From Pseudarthrobacter sulfonivorans (GTDB lineage Bacteria; Actinomycetota; Actinomycetes; Actinomycetales; Micrococcaceae), in NCBI RefSeq assembly GCF_024391045.1, contig NZ_JANFCZ010000024.1:1-64000 (forward strand): a stretch of DNA of 64,000 nucleotides, written 5' to 3'. Made by a program: the position numbers and the translations under genes. The notes under the pieces are model-generated. The model had not been told where the DNA came from. It saw nothing but the letters and a program-made list of their open reading frames with translations, and did not search any database. Shown here in pieces: positions 26,474 through 35,116 of this stretch. Positions within the stretch are counted from its first letter, which is position 1. Each line of letters opens with the position of its first letter.

Positions 26474-27781
26474 CTAGCTGTCCGTGGTGATGGTCTTGAG
26501 TTGCGTGGCGGTGTCCGCCGCGGCGTCGGCGGGGATGTTCTGCCCCTTGGCCAGGGCGTTCCTGACGGCCATGAAGTCCAGCGGTGCGTTGACGCAGTCG
26601 GCGGCGATGATCCGGCCCTGCCGGTAGTAGAGGACGCTGAACTTGCCGCGTTCCTCGTCGCGCCTGATCACGGTCTGGTCGAATCCGTTGCAGAGGCCTG
26701 CGATCTGCAGTTTGAGGTCGGCCTGGTTGGACCAGAACCACGGGATGCCGGCGTATTCCTCGCGCCGGCCGGTCAGCGAGTAGGCGGCCACCTTGGCATG
26801 TTCGATGGCGTTGTTGACGCTTTCGAGCCGGATCCGTTCCCCCGGTTCGGAGCCAGGGACGGGGTTGGGCATGTTGGCCACATCGCCCACCGCCACCGTG
26901 GTCCCGTCCGAGGCCAGCGCAAACCGGTCCACCACCACGCCGTTGTCCACAGCCAGTCCGAGCTGCTCCGCCAGCTGCGTGTTGGGGATGACGCCGATGC
27001 CCACCAGGACAATCTGTGCCGGCAGCACCGTCCCGTCCTGAAGCTCGACGGCGGCAACATGGGTTCCGCCGTCGGCATCCCCTGCGGTGAAGCGCGCCGC
27101 ACTCGTATTCAGCCGGATGTCCAGACCGCGGGAGCGGTGCGCCTGCAGGAAATACTCGGCGGTCTCCTCCCCCACAGCCCTACCCACCAGCCGCGGACCG
27201 AACTCCAGCACCGTGACGTTTTTGCCCATTTTCTGCAGGCTCGATGCGGCTTCCAGGCCGATGAACCCGCCGCCGATCACCACCACGTCGGTGGCATCGC
27301 CCACGCGGGCCTTGAGCGCCAGGGCGTCGTCGGCGTTGCGCAGGTACAGCACACCGTCCAGATCGCCGCCGTCGATCTCCAGCTTCCGGGCTCGGGCACC
27401 CACAGTCAGGGCCAACCGCTTGAACGGGAACTCCCGGCCCGAGGACGCGTGGGCCACCCCGGAGCCGTCAGCCTCTTTGTCGATCCGGACGATGTATTCG
27501 CCCTTGACCAGTTCCACGTTGTGCTCGGCCCAGTACTCGTTGGAGCGGAAGATCAGGGATTCGCTCTCCACCGTGCCCTGCAGGAACTCCTTGGACAGCG
27601 CGGGCCGCTGGTACGGGCGGTGGTCCTCGTCCCCCAGCAGGGTGATGTGCTCGTCAAAGCCCAGCGCCCGCAGCGACACCGCCAGCTGCACCCCTGACTG
27701 GCTGGCGCCAATGATCAGCAGACCGGTGCGGGTGGGCGCCGTGGGGGCGCCGGTGGCTTCTTCCACTACTTGCGTACCCAT
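26474..27781 (-). CDS. creE: FAD-dependent ferredoxin reductase, CreE-like
   Basis: This 435-residue NAD(P)H:ferredoxin reductase of the putidaredoxin-reductase type has an N-terminal FAD site (LLIIGASQSGVQLAVSLRAL), a central NAD site (VVVIGGGFIGLEAASSLQKM), VAVGDVANMPN binding the flavin, and a C-terminal reductase domain with WFWSNQADLKLQIAG. The first FAD motif reads GASQSG rather than GAGxAG, a mild variation. The gene begins 2 bp after the ferredoxin stop, and together they should deliver electrons to the CreJ-like P450. Confidence 0.88.
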   Translation of the reverse strand: MGTQVVEEATGAPTAPTRTGLLIIGASQSGVQLAVSLRALGFDEHITLLGDEDHRPYQRPALSKEFLQGTVESESLIFRSNEYWAEHNVELVKGEYIVRIDKEADGSGVAHASSGREFPFKRLALTVGARARKLEIDGGDLDGVLYLRNADDALALKARVGDATDVVVIGGGFIGLEAASSLQKMGKNVTVLEFGPRLVGRAVGEETAEYFLQAHRSRGLDIRLNTSAARFTAGDADGGTHVAAVELQDGTVLPAQIVLVGIGVIPNTQLAEQLGLAVDNGVVVDRFALASDGTTVAVGDVANMPNPVPGSEPGERIRLESVNNAIEHAKVAAYSLTGRREEYAGIPWFWSNQADLKLQIAGLCNGFDQTVIRRDEERGKFSVLYYRQGRIIAADCVNAPLDFMAVRNALAKGQNIPADAAADTATQLKTITTDS

Positions 27782-27783
27782 CG

Positions 27784-28104
27784 CTACACCTGCGTTTCCG
27801 GGGTGGTGACGAACAGTTCCAGCTCATCGGTCAGGCGCAGCTGGCACGAGAGCCGTGAGTTATCTTCGCGGTCCACGGCGGTGCCGTACAGCATCTCGTC
27901 CTCCATGTCCTCCATCGGCGGGAGCTGCGAGGCGCAGTCTTCCCGGACAAAAACATGGCAGGTGGCGCAGGACAGCGAGCCGCCGCACTCAGCCACGATG
28001 CCGGGAACGCCGTTGCGCACCGCGGTTTCCATGACCGAGTCGCCCACGTTGCCCTGGACGTCGCGGACGGCGCCTTCGGCGTCGGTGAAGTGAACCGTTG
28101 GCAT
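27784..28104 (-). CDS. creF: [2Fe-2S] ferredoxin, adrenodoxin type, CreF-like
   Basis: From ATG 28104, preceded by a near-perfect AAGGAGG, the protein has 106 residues. The cluster ligands are C40, C46, C49 and C87 (CGGSLSCATC ... LSCQL), the spacing of P450-partner ferredoxins such as putidaredoxin and terpredoxin. It sits between the SDR and ferredoxin reductase genes of the operon. A longer open frame continues upstream through the SDR region, but the ribosome site fixes the start. Confidence 0.92.
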   Translation of the reverse strand: MPTVHFTDAEGAVRDVQGNVGDSVMETAVRNGVPGIVAECGGSLSCATCHVFVREDCASQLPPMEDMEDEMLYGTAVDREDNSRLSCQLRLTDELELFVTTPETQV

Positions 28105-28166
28105 TGGTCCTCCTTTGGATAGAACTTTGGATGAAAAGTTGCTTGGCGGGTGGCTAAGCAGGCTTG

Positions 28167-28955
28167 TCAGATGAACTGCCGGCCGCCGTCCACCACCATG
28201 GTCTGGCCGGTGTAGTAGGAACTGTCCGGGCCGGCGAGGAACAGGGCAGCGCCCACGATGTCCTCGGGCTGGCTGGCCCGCTTGATAGCGCCGCGGTCCA
28301 CGCCGTAGTTCTCGGCGTTTTCCATGAGCCCGTAGCTGGCCTCGGTGAGGGTGAAGCCGGGGGCGATCGCGTTGACCGTGATCCCCCGCCGGCCCAGTTC
28401 CTTGGCCATGACCCGGGTCATGGCCACCACGCCGCCCTTGGAGGCGACGTAGTGCATCCACTGCTCCGAGCCGCTGAAAATCGTGGCACTGGAGAGGTTG
28501 ATAACGCGCCCGCCCTCGGCGAGGTACGGACTGGCGGCCCGGGTGACCAGCCAGGGCCCCTTGAGGTTCACGTTCATGACCAGGTCCCATTCGGCCGGGT
28601 CAATGTCCTCGAAGGGGGTCCGGGTCACCGTCGCATACACGGCGGCGTTGTTGATGACGACGTCGATGCGTCCGTCGCCGAACTCGGCGCACCTTTTCGC
28701 GAGGTCCTCGGTGGAGTCCACGCTGGTGACGTCCGCTGCGAAAGCCGCGGCCTCGGCTCCGGCCTCCCGCACGAGCTTGGCGGTCTGCTCCGCACCCTCA
28801 AGGTTGATGTCCGCCACCGCCACCCGGTATCCCCGGCCGGCAAAGCCGAGCGCGAACGCCCTACCCAGCCCGCCGGCGGCACCGGTGATCAGGACGGTCC
28901 GCCCTTCCATGCCATCCTCAGTATATTCCCGATCAGGCATATTAAGGTCAGACAT
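28167..28955 (-). CDS. Short-chain dehydrogenase/reductase of the cre-type operon
   Basis: This 262-residue classical SDR has the cofactor motif TGAAGGLGRAFALGF near residue 25, NNAAVY, catalytic Ser in INLSSATIFSGS, YxxxK as YVASK, and PGFTLTEA. It overlaps the upstream gene by 8 bp. In the C. glutamicum cre pathway an alcohol dehydrogenase oxidises the hydroxybenzyl alcohol intermediate to the aldehyde; this is the natural candidate. It occupies the creG position. SDRs of this type could also act on other secondary or benzylic alcohols. Confidence 0.85.
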   Translation of the reverse strand: MSDLNMPDREYTEDGMEGRTVLITGAAGGLGRAFALGFAGRGYRVAVADINLEGAEQTAKLVREAGAEAAAFAADVTSVDSTEDLAKRCAEFGDGRIDVVINNAAVYATVTRTPFEDIDPAEWDLVMNVNLKGPWLVTRAASPYLAEGGRVINLSSATIFSGSEQWMHYVASKGGVVAMTRVMAKELGRRGITVNAIAPGFTLTEASYGLMENAENYGVDRGAIKRASQPEDIVGAALFLAGPDSSYYTGQTMVVDGGRQFI

Positions 28956-30816
28956 GGCTGTGGCTGTGGGCGCCGGGACCGGCGACCACGAGGTCGTCGT
29001 CGGCGTCGAGGATCTGGACGGTGCCCTTGGTCCCGTCCACCCGCAGCCTTTGGCCGGTTTTGATGGTGGTGGACCCGGAACCCGTTCCCGTCACGGCGGG
29101 TAGCCCGTACTCGCGGCACACGATCGCGGCGTGGCTCATCATGCCGCCGATGTCCGTGACCGTGGCCTTGATCTTCCCGAAGATGGGGCCCCAGGACGGT
29201 GCGGTGACGGTGGCCACCAGGATCTCGCCCTGCTGGACCTCGGAGAGCTGGTCCGCGTCGGTGACCACGCGGGCCAGGCCTTCCACCACGCCGGGAGATG
29301 CGGCCATGCCGCGCAGTCCGCCGCCTTCCACTTCCTCGCCGGCACCGAGCCACTGCTGGACCTGCTCGGTGGTGATCCCCCAGAGCATCCGGGTGAAGGG
29401 TTCGGTGATGATTTCCGGCGGCGTGTTCAGCGCCGGGGCCGGACGGGCGGTCTTGAGCGCGTCCACGATGCCGCGGCGGCGTTCGATCTCCTCCGGCCAG
29501 TAGTCCGGGCCGATCGGCTTGGCGCCGACGCCCCAACCGGTGACCAGGTCAAAGAGCGCGTCGCGGACCTCGTTGCGGCCCAGGTAGAGCAGGTCATCCG
29601 GTTCGGTCCAGAAGCCTTCGGCGTGCATCATGCGGGAGAGTTCGCGGATCTTGCGCCAGAAGACGCCCATGGTCCAGTGCTCGATGTAGAAGTTGTGGTT
29701 CTCCACGTACGGGTACGCGGTGGCGGCGAGGCCGCGCTTGGCGTCGAAGAGCGCCTGGTTTTCGCCTTCGAGCAGATCACGGTATTCCTCGATGATCCGG
29801 TCGCGTTCGGCGATCAGGGCCTCGACGGGGCGCATGATTTCCTGGCCCTCGTCCACGCGGCGGATGTAGTCCGCGATGTAGCCCAGCGGGATTTCCTGGT
29901 TCACGTTCCAGTACTTGTCGTGCCCGTAGAAGCCGTTGCCCACGGTGAAGTTGAACCACGGGTCCTTGGCACCCTCGTACTGGGCAAGCCACCGGTCCCC
30001 GCCCGGAGCTGCCGCGATCGCACCCAAGGTGGCCTCGACGTCGTCCGTATTCCCGAAATGAGGCTGCAGGCCCAGCTCCACAGCCAGCTTCGCGAGCTGC
30101 TTGAGCTCGTCATCGGGGCGGAACAGCTCCATGTCCACGCCCTGCACCATCGTGGCAATCGACTGGTCCGGGATGTTCGGGAAGACCTGCTTGCAGAAGT
30201 TGAAGAAGTCCAGGTACGCGATGTAACCCAGGTTCAGGAACTCGAAGTGGTACTGCCAGTTCTGGTATGCGAGGGCGATCAGCCGGTCGTAGCTGTCCAG
30301 GAGCTTCTCCGAACCGTCCTTGCCCTTGCCGGAGGTAATGTCCTCCATCGGGACAATGTCCGGGAGCTTCGGGAAGGAAATGGTTTCCATCTCCGCGATG
30401 GTGCCCTTAACCTTGACGTGCCAGTCCTTGAGCAACTGCTCCCAGTTCTGGAAATAGTAGCCAACGCGCTCCTCAAACAGCGGAACGCGGGCGGCGATCT
30501 GGTCCTCCGGCACCGGAATCGGCGACATATAGAGGTAGCCCAAATGGATCCGGAACTCGATCCCGTTGGCGTTGGGGATCATCAGGTGCCGGGCGTTGTA
30601 CTGGCCCAGACACTTGACCGCGAATTCACCACCGATCGTCTCGAACGGCTTGAACACAGTAGGCCAGTGCTGGCTGTCGCAGAACCAGAACTTGGCGTCC
30701 TCCTGTTCCTTGAGCTTGTCCTGGAACACCAGGTAATAGGGATAGATCTTTTCCCAGCCCTCGGCACCGGCGGGGACCGCGAGCTCGGACGGTTTAGGGA
30801 AGGACTTCAGGGACAT
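28948..30816 (-). CDS. creH: PEP-synthase-like phosphohistidine subunit, CreH-like (aryl phosphate synthase)
   Basis: This 622-residue (about 70 kDa) protein ends with the swivelling phosphohistidine domain of PEP synthases: GGMMSHAAIVCREYGLPAV with the active His at about 562. The first ~480 residues are rich in aromatic residues (FLNLGYIAYLDFFNFCKQVF, VENHNFYIEHWTMGVFWRKI) and resemble the large subunit of phenylphosphate synthase rather than the PEP barrel. The partner ATP-grasp domain is encoded just upstream. The two together are expected to phosphorylate the phenolic OH of 4-cresol or similar phenols (ATP to AMP + Pi), the first step of the cre pathway. Confidence 0.85.
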   Translation of the reverse strand: MSLKSFPKPSELAVPAGAEGWEKIYPYYLVFQDKLKEQEDAKFWFCDSQHWPTVFKPFETIGGEFAVKCLGQYNARHLMIPNANGIEFRIHLGYLYMSPIPVPEDQIAARVPLFEERVGYYFQNWEQLLKDWHVKVKGTIAEMETISFPKLPDIVPMEDITSGKGKDGSEKLLDSYDRLIALAYQNWQYHFEFLNLGYIAYLDFFNFCKQVFPNIPDQSIATMVQGVDMELFRPDDELKQLAKLAVELGLQPHFGNTDDVEATLGAIAAAPGGDRWLAQYEGAKDPWFNFTVGNGFYGHDKYWNVNQEIPLGYIADYIRRVDEGQEIMRPVEALIAERDRIIEEYRDLLEGENQALFDAKRGLAATAYPYVENHNFYIEHWTMGVFWRKIRELSRMMHAEGFWTEPDDLLYLGRNEVRDALFDLVTGWGVGAKPIGPDYWPEEIERRRGIVDALKTARPAPALNTPPEIITEPFTRMLWGITTEQVQQWLGAGEEVEGGGLRGMAASPGVVEGLARVVTDADQLSEVQQGEILVATVTAPSWGPIFGKIKATVTDIGGMMSHAAIVCREYGLPAVTGTGSGSTTIKTGQRLRVDGTKGTVQILDADDDLVVAGPGAHSHSHV

Positions 30817-30882
30817 GGCGGTCCTTTCAGAAGGGCTCAGCGGTGAGCCTTGATGGGGTGAAGCCTTGCTGGTTTGTTGCTG

Positions 30883-31962
30883 TTAGGCGGACGGTTTGAG
30901 GGTGCCGGCGCTGAAGCCGCTGAAGAAGCCACCGGAGACAACCGGCTGCGGCGCGGTCTGGGGAGCCGGCTTGGACGAATGCACGGTCTCGGGCCGCGAC
31001 TGCAGCAGGAGCAGGTTCTCGCCGTCCGGGAGGTCGGCGTCGAGGGCCCATTCGATGTCCTGCGGGCATTTGTAGTGCTTTTCGGCGCGCTTGGCCATCT
31101 GCGCGACGGCGGTGAGTTCCGCATCGGTGAGGCTGCGGCGGCCGCGGCGTTCGGCGTCGACCTCGCGTTCCACGAGGCGCTTGGCACCCGTGTCCGGAAC
31201 GAGTTCCGCGTGCTTGTCACCGAGGTGTTCGTTCACGACGGCGAGCGTCACCTTATCGAGCACGATGTTGTCCGGGGTGACCTGGCCGGACACCACCATT
31301 TCGCCCACGCCGTAGGAGGAATCGATGGTGATCTTGGAGCGGTCACCGTTGGTGGGATCCATGGTGATGGCGACGCCGGAAACCTTCGAATTGACCATCT
31401 TCTGGACCACGACGGCCATGGAGAGCCCCTCGTTGGGGATGTTGTTCTTCAGCCGGTAAATGATGGCCCGGGACGTGAAGAGCGAGGCCCAGCACTGGCG
31501 GATGTGCTCGGTGACGGCTTTGACGCCCTCAAGCCAGAGGTAGGTGTCCTGCTGGCCGGCGAAGGAAGCATCGGGCAGGTCCTCGGCGGTGGCGCTGGAG
31601 CGGACGGCCACGGGCACCGAGGCGTCGAAGCGGCTCATCAGCGACTCGTAGGCATTGATGGTGAGCTCACGCATTTTTTCCGGTACGGGCCTGGAGCAGA
31701 TGTCCTCGCGGATGGTGGCGGACACCTTGTCCACCTGGGCCATGTCCTCGGAATCGAGACCGGCAAGGAGCCTGTGGGTCTCCTCGGTGATGCCTGCCTC
31801 GTCCATAAACGCGTCGAACTGTGCCGTGGTGACCACAAAGCCGGGCGGGACGGGCATGCCGGCGGACGTCATGGTGACCAGGGACGCGCCCTTCCCGCCG
31901 AGGTTTTCGAGCTTTGGCTCAATGCCGCCGTCGAAGAACTGGATGTATTCGTTGCTTTGCAT
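30883..31962 (-). CDS. creI: PEP-synthase-like ATP-grasp subunit, CreI-like (aryl phosphate synthase)
   Basis: From ATG 31962, 5 bp after the P450 stop and with GGAAGG upstream, the protein has 359 residues (about 40 kDa). It is only the ATP-binding part of PEP synthase: [54 protein letters not shown] and DIEWALD ... LLLLQSRPET. It ends where PEP synthase continues into the His domain. This split matches phenylphosphate synthase (40-kDa plus 70-kDa subunits) and CreHI. It should charge the His of the larger subunit with phosphate from ATP. Confidence 0.86.
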   Translation of the reverse strand: MQSNEYIQFFDGGIEPKLENLGGKGASLVTMTSAGMPVPPGFVVTTAQFDAFMDEAGITEETHRLLAGLDSEDMAQVDKVSATIREDICSRPVPEKMRELTINAYESLMSRFDASVPVAVRSSATAEDLPDASFAGQQDTYLWLEGVKAVTEHIRQCWASLFTSRAIIYRLKNNIPNEGLSMAVVVQKMVNSKVSGVAITMDPTNGDRSKITIDSSYGVGEMVVSGQVTPDNIVLDKVTLAVVNEHLGDKHAELVPDTGAKRLVEREVDAERRGRRSLTDAELTAVAQMAKRAEKHYKCPQDIEWALDADLPDGENLLLLQSRPETVHSSKPAPQTAPQPVVSGGFFSGFSAGTLKPSA

Positions 31963-31967
31963 GGTGG

Positions 31968-33245
31968 TTATGCCTTCCAACTGACAGGAACGGTCTCGGG
32001 AACGCGGAAGGAGATGTTTTCCCGGAACGGAATGGCCTCCGGGTCTTCCAACTGCAGCTCCGGGGCGAGCCGGGCCACTTCCTCGAGCGCGATTTTGGCC
32101 TGGAGCTTGGCGAGCATGTTGCCCAGGCAGTAGTGGATGCCAAACCCGAACGAGAGGTGCTCGCGGGCGTTCGGGCGGGAGATATCGAAGTCCTCCCCGG
32201 CTACGAACTTGCTTTCGTCCCGGTTAGCCGAGCCCATCAGGAGCAGCATCTGGGAGCCTTCCTCGATGCGGACGCCGCCCACTTCGGTGTCCTTCAGGGC
32301 CTTCCGGCGCCAGCCGACGATCGAGCCGGCGTAGCGGAGGACCTCGTCGATGGCTGCCGGAATTTTCTTCGGTTCGGCCACCAGCTGCTGCCACTGTTCG
32401 GGGCGTGCCAGCAATTCGCGCAGTGCGTTGGAGATCAGGGTGGTGGTGGTTTCGTGGCCGGCAAAGAGCAGGCTGTAGAGGACCGACGCGATCTCGTGGT
32501 CCGAGATTTCGGCGCCTTCCTGCTGCGCCTTGACGAGGTCGCCGGTGAGGTTGTCGCCGCCCTGTTCGTGGGCCACCCTGACGAGTCGCAGGCATTCCTG
32601 CCAGTACTCCACCAGGTTGTGGGCGTGCGGGATCTGTTCCTCGTCGGTCAGGTCGCCCCAGGTCATGGCAGCGCGGGAATCGGACCAGCGCTTGAAGGTG
32701 TCCACCTGGGAGACGTCTGCACCGATGAGGGTCAGGATGGTGATGGTGGGGACGTCGTAGGCGAGGTCCTTGACGAGGTCGCCGCGGCGTTCCTCACGGG
32801 AGAGCATCTTTTCGAGCAGTTTGACGACGTTTTCGCGGATGAACGGTTCCAGCGCCTTGTAGCGGCGCGGGGTGAAGGCCTTCTGGACCACGGCGCGGAT
32901 GCGGGTGTGCTCCGGCGGGCGCCTTGCGGAAAGGCCTGAGTAGGCAGTGAAGCCGCCGTCCTCCATGATCTTCTTCGCGGCGGCCCCGCGTTCACGAACG
33001 GGCGCCTGGGCATTTTCGCTGGAAAAGGTTTCCCAGTCCTCGAAGACGGCCTTGATGTCGTCGTAGCGGGAGACGACGTAGAGTCCCACGCGCTCATCAA
33101 ACATCACTGGCTGTTCGGCCCGGAGTTCGGCGTAGGCGGTGAAGGGGTCCTTCATCTGGAACGGCTCATAGCCGTGGTGCCCGGCGGGCGCTTCGGCGCC
33201 GTACCCGAAGGGACAGCGGCCGGCCGTTTCTGTCGACGATGACAT
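31968..33245 (-). CDS. creJ: Cytochrome P450, CreJ-like (aryl-phosphate methyl oxidase)
   Basis: From ATG 33245, preceded by AGGAG, the protein has 425 residues. P450 landmarks are the I-helix AGHETTTTLISNAL, the ExxR motif in IDEVLRYAGS and the heme loop LSFGFGIHYCLGNML with axial Cys. It heads an operon with its own ferredoxin and reductase, so it is a class I system. The adjacent aryl-phosphate synthase genes indicate that its substrate is a phosphorylated alkylphenol, as for CreJ, which oxidises the methyl group to alcohol, aldehyde and acid. A candidate IclR box lies 98 bp upstream of the start. Confidence 0.87.
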   Translation of the reverse strand: MSSSTETAGRCPFGYGAEAPAGHHGYEPFQMKDPFTAYAELRAEQPVMFDERVGLYVVSRYDDIKAVFEDWETFSSENAQAPVRERGAAAKKIMEDGGFTAYSGLSARRPPEHTRIRAVVQKAFTPRRYKALEPFIRENVVKLLEKMLSREERRGDLVKDLAYDVPTITILTLIGADVSQVDTFKRWSDSRAAMTWGDLTDEEQIPHAHNLVEYWQECLRLVRVAHEQGGDNLTGDLVKAQQEGAEISDHEIASVLYSLLFAGHETTTTLISNALRELLARPEQWQQLVAEPKKIPAAIDEVLRYAGSIVGWRRKALKDTEVGGVRIEEGSQMLLLMGSANRDESKFVAGEDFDISRPNAREHLSFGFGIHYCLGNMLAKLQAKIALEEVARLAPELQLEDPEAIPFRENISFRVPETVPVSWKA

Positions 33246-33342
33246 CTTGACTCCTGGTGACTTGGTTCCGCCCGGCACCGTCAGGGTGCCGGGGGTTCTT
33301 AGTGACCAGTGTGGTCCACATCACCGGCGCGGGATACCCTCA

Positions 33343-33361
33343 CCTTCCACTGGGCGGAAAT
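33343..33361. promoter_or_regulatory. Diverged IclR-type box upstream of the cre-type operon
   Basis: The imperfect inverted repeat TTCC-ACTGGGC-GGAA (33345-33359) matches the 19-bp repeat found at 45262-45280 (reverse complement) at 15 of 19 positions. It sits between the divergent P450 and MFS genes. Confidence 0.5.
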
Positions 33362-33515
33362 GAACTGGTTGCTGACCAGGTGCTGCTCCGGTGCGGCGTA
33401 CGGTATGTTGGCGGCAGATGAAACGCCCAGTCAGGGGCTATTTTGATCTGACGGGGTGGAATCCAATGGGCGCAACGGACGCTCTAAAACCTCCCAAAGG
33501 ATGGAAGAAAGCACG

Positions 33516-34721
33516 ATGACCGCTGCAACCAGAAACGCGTCGGAGCGCTCGGTCAGATTGGGCTTCGCCTTCATCGGTCTTCTGCTCATCGCAATCAACC
33601 TCCGGGTGTCCTTTGTCAGCGTGGGTCCGGTGCTCGAAAACATCAGCAGTGACCTTCAATTGTCCGGCGCCGCTGCAGGGTTCCTCACAGGCCTTCCGCT
33701 CATTGCATTCGCAGTCTTCTCACCCGTGGCGCCCGCCTTCGCTTCCCGCCTTGGCCTGGACCGGGCGCTGTGGCTGTCGCTGCTGTTCCTCGCCGCGGGC
33801 ATCGTGCTTCGCTCCCTGCCGGTGCCCGGCTTCATCTGGGCGGGCACCGCCCTGATCGGCCTGGCCATCGCCTTCCTCAATGTCCTGGTTCCCTCCCTCG
33901 TCAAGCGGGACTTCCCGATGAGGGTCAGCCAGGTCACCGGAAGCTACACCGCCACACAGGCCGCCTTCGCCGCGATCGGGGCGGCCGTCGTCGTCCCCGT
34001 GGCCCAGACTTCCCCGGCAGGATGGCGGCTCGCCCTCGGGATATGGGTGGGACTGGCTCTTATCGCCATGGCGGTGCTTCTTCCGTGGCTGCGCCGGCGC
34101 ACGTCAGGCACTGCGCACGCCGCCAGGCTGGACGTCTCCTACCGGTCGCCCTGGACCTCGGCCCTGGGCTGGCAGGTAACGCTGTTCATGGGACTGCAAT
34201 CGATCGCCTTCTACGTCCTCATGGCCTGGCTGCCCACCATCGAGCAAAGCCGAGGGGTCCCCGCCGCCACTGCAGGCATCCACCTGTCCGTTTTCCTGCT
34301 CATCAGCGTGTTCGCCAGCCTCGCCGCAGGCGGAATCCTCCACCGGGGTTCGGACCAGCGGCTTGTGTCCTTCGCCAGCGGCGCCCTGACGTTCGTAACA
34401 TTCCTCGGGCTGGCACTCGCGCCCGACCTCGTCCTGCTGTGGGTCCTTCTTGGGGCCATAGGCTGCGGAGGCCTCATCGTCATCGCCCTGTCGCTGTTCA
34501 GCCTCCGAACCGTGAATTACCCGCAGGCAGCATCGTTGTCCGGCATGGCCCAATCTGTTGGCTACGCCCTCGCCGCGGCGGGTCCCGTGATGTTCGGCGG
34601 TCTGCGGGACGTCAGCGGAGATTGGACACTTCCGCTTCTCGTCACGGCAGGCCTTATGGCGGTTCTTGCCGTGACAGGCGTTCTTGCCGGGCGTGCCCGC
34701 GTGATCAGCGGCCACGTTTGA
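33516..34721 (+). CDS. MFS transporter, CynX/NimT-like
   Basis: About 401 residues from ATG 33516 (GGAAGAAAG upstream; in-frame codons at 33501 and 33456 lack good ribosome sites). Twelve hydrophobic helices, with NLRVSFVSVGPVLENI and PAFASRLGLDRALW between TM1 and TM2-3, a pattern of the cyanate permease-like MFS group. It is divergent from the P450 operon across 270 bp that contain the IclR-like box, so it may move a pathway substrate or export a toxic phenolic, but the substrate is unknown. Confidence 0.82.
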   Translation: MTAATRNASERSVRLGFAFIGLLLIAINLRVSFVSVGPVLENISSDLQLSGAAAGFLTGLPLIAFAVFSPVAPAFASRLGLDRALWLSLLFLAAGIVLRSLPVPGFIWAGTALIGLAIAFLNVLVPSLVKRDFPMRVSQVTGSYTATQAAFAAIGAAVVVPVAQTSPAGWRLALGIWVGLALIAMAVLLPWLRRRTSGTAHAARLDVSYRSPWTSALGWQVTLFMGLQSIAFYVLMAWLPTIEQSRGVPAATAGIHLSVFLLISVFASLAAGGILHRGSDQRLVSFASGALTFVTFLGLALAPDLVLLWVLLGAIGCGGLIVIALSLFSLRTVNYPQAASLSGMAQSVGYALAAAGPVMFGGLRDVSGDWTLPLLVTAGLMAVLAVTGVLAGRARVISGHV

Positions 34722-34864
34722 CGCATTTAAATTTATGTAGCCTACTTAGTGTTTCGCCGTATCCAGCGACCGGATTCTGAAATATGGTGATAAGCACACC
34801 ACGCGATACCGAGTGGGTCTTAGGCCCGGGCCAGCCCCGGCTAAGCGAAACCAAGGAGAGTCCC

Positions 34865-35011
34865 ATGTTGCTTTGGATAGCCATCATCATCGCAGTTCTC
34901 TGGCTTTTGGGCCTGCTCGCCAATATCGGCGGCGGCCTCATTCACATCCTTCTGGTGATAGCGGTGGTTGTCTTGATCTTCCATTTCATTCAAGGCAGGT
35001 CCCGCGCCTGA
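34865..35011 (+). CDS. lmo0937-family small membrane protein
   Basis: This 48-residue protein starts at ATG 34865 behind AAGGAGAG. It reads as two short hydrophobic helices (LLWIAIIIAVLWLLGLLANI and IHILLVIAVVVLIFHF) joined at Gly-Gly-Gly and ends in the basic tail QGRSRA. This is the typical pattern of the lmo0937 / DUF5670 family, which is common in Arthrobacter, often stress-induced and of unknown function. An A/T-rich stretch (34727-34745) 120 bp upstream may hold its promoter. Confidence 0.8.
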   Translation: MLLWIAIIIAVLWLLGLLANIGGGLIHILLVIAVVVLIFHFIQGRSRA

Positions 35012-35116
35012 CTGGGGCACTGTATTCCGGTTGCGGGCACCGCACCCACGCGCAGCCCGCAACCGGGCCCCAGCGGAACCTCCCGCCCCGCCCGGGATTC
35101 CCCGTAGCGTAGTCCC

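Noticed and set aside
29131-30846. 571-codon plus-strand open frame opposite the CreH-like gene
   Set aside because: Antisense shadow of a gene with recognisable PEP-synthase motifs; Val/Leu/Asp-rich translation without any family signature.
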